Below, in pieces: positions 62,829 through 64,000 of a stretch of DNA of 64,000 nt. The translations under genes and the position numbers were made by a program. The stretch lies in contig JADZEM010000217.1 in assembly GCA_020850535.1 (NCBI GenBank), positions 46,017-110,016 of the forward strand. Direction: 5' to 3'. The notes beneath the pieces are model-generated. The model made no database searches and had not been told where the DNA came from. It was given only the letters and a program-made list of their open reading frames with translations. Within the stretch, counting starts at the first letter, position 1. The number at the start of each line of letters is the position of its first letter. The stretch comes from Chloroflexota bacterium (GTDB taxonomy: Bacteria > Chloroflexota > UBA6077 > JACCZL01).

Positions 62829-63836
62829 CTAGCCGAGCAGCCGGGCCGTGGCGACCAGCACCAGCACCTGGACGATCACCGAGACGGTCCAGAGCATGCG
62901 CGCCGCCGCCCGCTCGCGCGCGTAGATGGAGAGGCCGATGCCGAGGTTCGCGATCAGGATCGCTGCGCCGATGCCGGGCAGGCGGAAGATGTCCTCCTTG
63001 ACGCCGTAGGCTACCACCACGACCGCGCTGCCGTCGAAGCGGAACTGCATCGGCAGTGGCTCCTGGATGAACGACCAGCGAACGAAGATCAGGAGGACCG
63101 TCAGGGCCAGCACGGCGATGGCCGACAGCAGGGCGGCCGGCAGCAGCAGATCGCGGAGCGGAGACTGCGGCGTGACTGGCTCAGATGCCATGGCCGGCGC
63201 CTGAATCGGCCCGGCCTCGTCCGCCGCTTCCAGCCGTTCGATCAATGCCCGGCGGAAGCCCGCGAGATCGGCCGGCGAGACGGCGACCGTCATGTCTGGC
63301 GTCACGATCAGCACCAGCTGGTCGAGGTCGCCGGTCGTCACGAAGTAGCGGATGAAACCCATCGTGCGGGTGCGCCCGACGCCGACGTGAAAGCCCGGCC
63401 AGTTCAGACCGCGCACGCGCATCGCCTGCCCGAGCCGATGGCCCGCGAAGATGCTGTCGATCTTGTCGTAGGCGATCGTCTCGCCGCCGCCCAGCCAGCC
63501 GACCTTCAACCCGCGCGGCGTGAAACGGTAGCGCAGCCGGAAGAAGCCAATCGACAGGACGAACAGCAAGACGGCCAGGGCCGCGCAGACGAACCCGACC
63601 AGCAATCCCAGGAACATAGCAAAGCCGACGGGCTGCCGAATCGCAAAGATGGCGCTGGCCGCTGCAGCCAACGCCAACACAGCCGCCGCGCCAAGCCCTA
63701 GCAGGCCGGCCGGGGAGCTTTTCGGACGCCACGTCGTGTCCGGCACTGGTCCAGCAATCTGTTCCGTGTGACCGCTCCGCCACGACGCGCAGGACGACCC
63801 GCGCAGATTCGCTCGGGGCGCGATTATCCCGGCCAC
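62829..63836 (-). CDS. Membrane protein with bacterial PH-like domain and DUF1648-like region
   Basis: A 335-residue integral membrane protein. A GTG start at 63836 is tentative because no strong ribosome binding site is seen. Two TM helices (about 43-65 and 73-97) precede a bacterial PH-like domain (about 100-205: FRLRYRFTPRGLKVGWLGGGETIAYDKIDSIFAG...RTRTMGFIRYFVTTGDLDQLVLIVTPD). Then come further TM segments and a DUF1648-like strand (EPLPMQFRFDGSAVVV). PH-like domains of this kind bind membranes or proteins; function is unknown. Confidence 0.75.
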   Translation of the reverse strand: MAGIIAPRANLRGSSCASWRSGHTEQIAGPVPDTTWRPKSSPAGLLGLGAAAVLALAAAASAIFAIRQPVGFAMFLGLLVGFVCAALAVLLFVLSIGFFRLRYRFTPRGLKVGWLGGGETIAYDKIDSIFAGHRLGQAMRVRGLNWPGFHVGVGRTRTMGFIRYFVTTGDLDQLVLIVTPDMTVAVSPADLAGFRRALIERLEAADEAGPIQAPAMASEPVTPQSPLRDLLLPAALLSAIAVLALTVLLIFVRWSFIQEPLPMQFRFDGSAVVVVAYGVKEDIFRLPGIGAAILIANLGIGLSIYARERAAARMLWTVSVIVQVLVLVATARLLG

Positions 63837-63872
63837 GTCTTCGGGGCGTCAAGAGCACCAGGAATGCAGGCG

Positions 63873-64000
63873 TGGCGATTGCATGTTGATGTCGTCGTGC
63901 CGCCGCGTCGGGGCTTGAAAGCCCCGCCTACCATCCTGCAGTCGCTGCGCGACGCTCCAGGCTCGCCAGCCCCAGCCGTTCCCGACGGCCGTCGCGCAGC
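63873..64000. repeat. MITE-like dispersed repeat, copy 6 (cut by window edge)
   Basis: It begins GGCGATTGCATGTTGATG and runs to the window end. The first 87 nt differ from the left half of copy 5 (42725-42811) at only about three positions. The internal stem GTCGGGGC-TTGAAA-GCCCCGCC is retained. The right terminal repeat lies outside the window. Confidence 0.85.

Overview
High-GC bacterial chromosome segment. The base composition, the mix of GTG/TTG/ATG starts behind purine-rich ribosome binding sites, several secreted or lipid-anchored glycoside hydrolases with proline/serine-rich linkers, and a large adenylate cyclase-ATPase-TPR regulator all fit a soil or thermal Chloroflexota lineage. That assignment is inference: there is no rRNA here. 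One tRNA gene, tRNA-Ser(CGA), lies at 48639-48726.

Layout. Positions 1-9667 hold a catabolic set: a Tat/lipoprotein peptide-type ABC binding protein (partial), a uroporphyrinogen-decarboxylase-like protein, an M20 peptidase, three tandem paralogous D-2-hydroxyacid dehydrogenases separated by heptanucleotide arrays and inverted repeats, a methyltransferase and an acyl-CoA dehydrogenase. 9833-18489 holds ClpS, two PAP2 phosphatases, a DUF1206 membrane protein, a secreted glycoside hydrolase, a dehydrogenase remnant, a 3D-domain cell-wall protein and an MFS exporter. 18618-27567 holds an SDR, a double SnoaL-ankyrin fusion, a muconolactone-isomerase-like protein, an enolase-superfamily dehydratase, a cupin, a beta-lactamase-fold hydrolase, a cell-wall amidase and a YcaQ-like DNA glycosylase. 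27595-29680 is an AT-richer island with a GSCFA gene between transposase remnants. 29682-38789 holds an epimerase, a chemoreceptor interrupted by an in-frame amber codon, an HD-GYP phosphodiesterase, the cyclase regulator and a Crp/Fnr regulator.

39062-53746 is mostly housekeeping: greA-lysS-serS, argS, sucC-sucD-midA and a zinc-ribbon protein, plus two tandem exported glycoside hydrolases and a decayed DUF2071 gene. 55031-60704 is the clearest regulated unit. A consensus promoter drives a short leader peptide with six consecutive aromatic codons (Phe-Trp-Phe-Tyr-Tyr-Phe), followed by an intrinsic terminator and then the overlapping genes aroF-aroA-aroC-aroK-aroB. This is a textbook-shaped ribosome-mediated attenuator placed on the common shikimate pathway. 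An LCP cell-wall ligase and small membrane proteins finish the window.

A dispersed, MITE-like repeat family with GCGATTGC/GCAATCGC ends and an internal GTCGGGGC stem occurs at least seven times. One copy is flanked by a perfect 10-bp direct repeat that looks like a target-site duplication.
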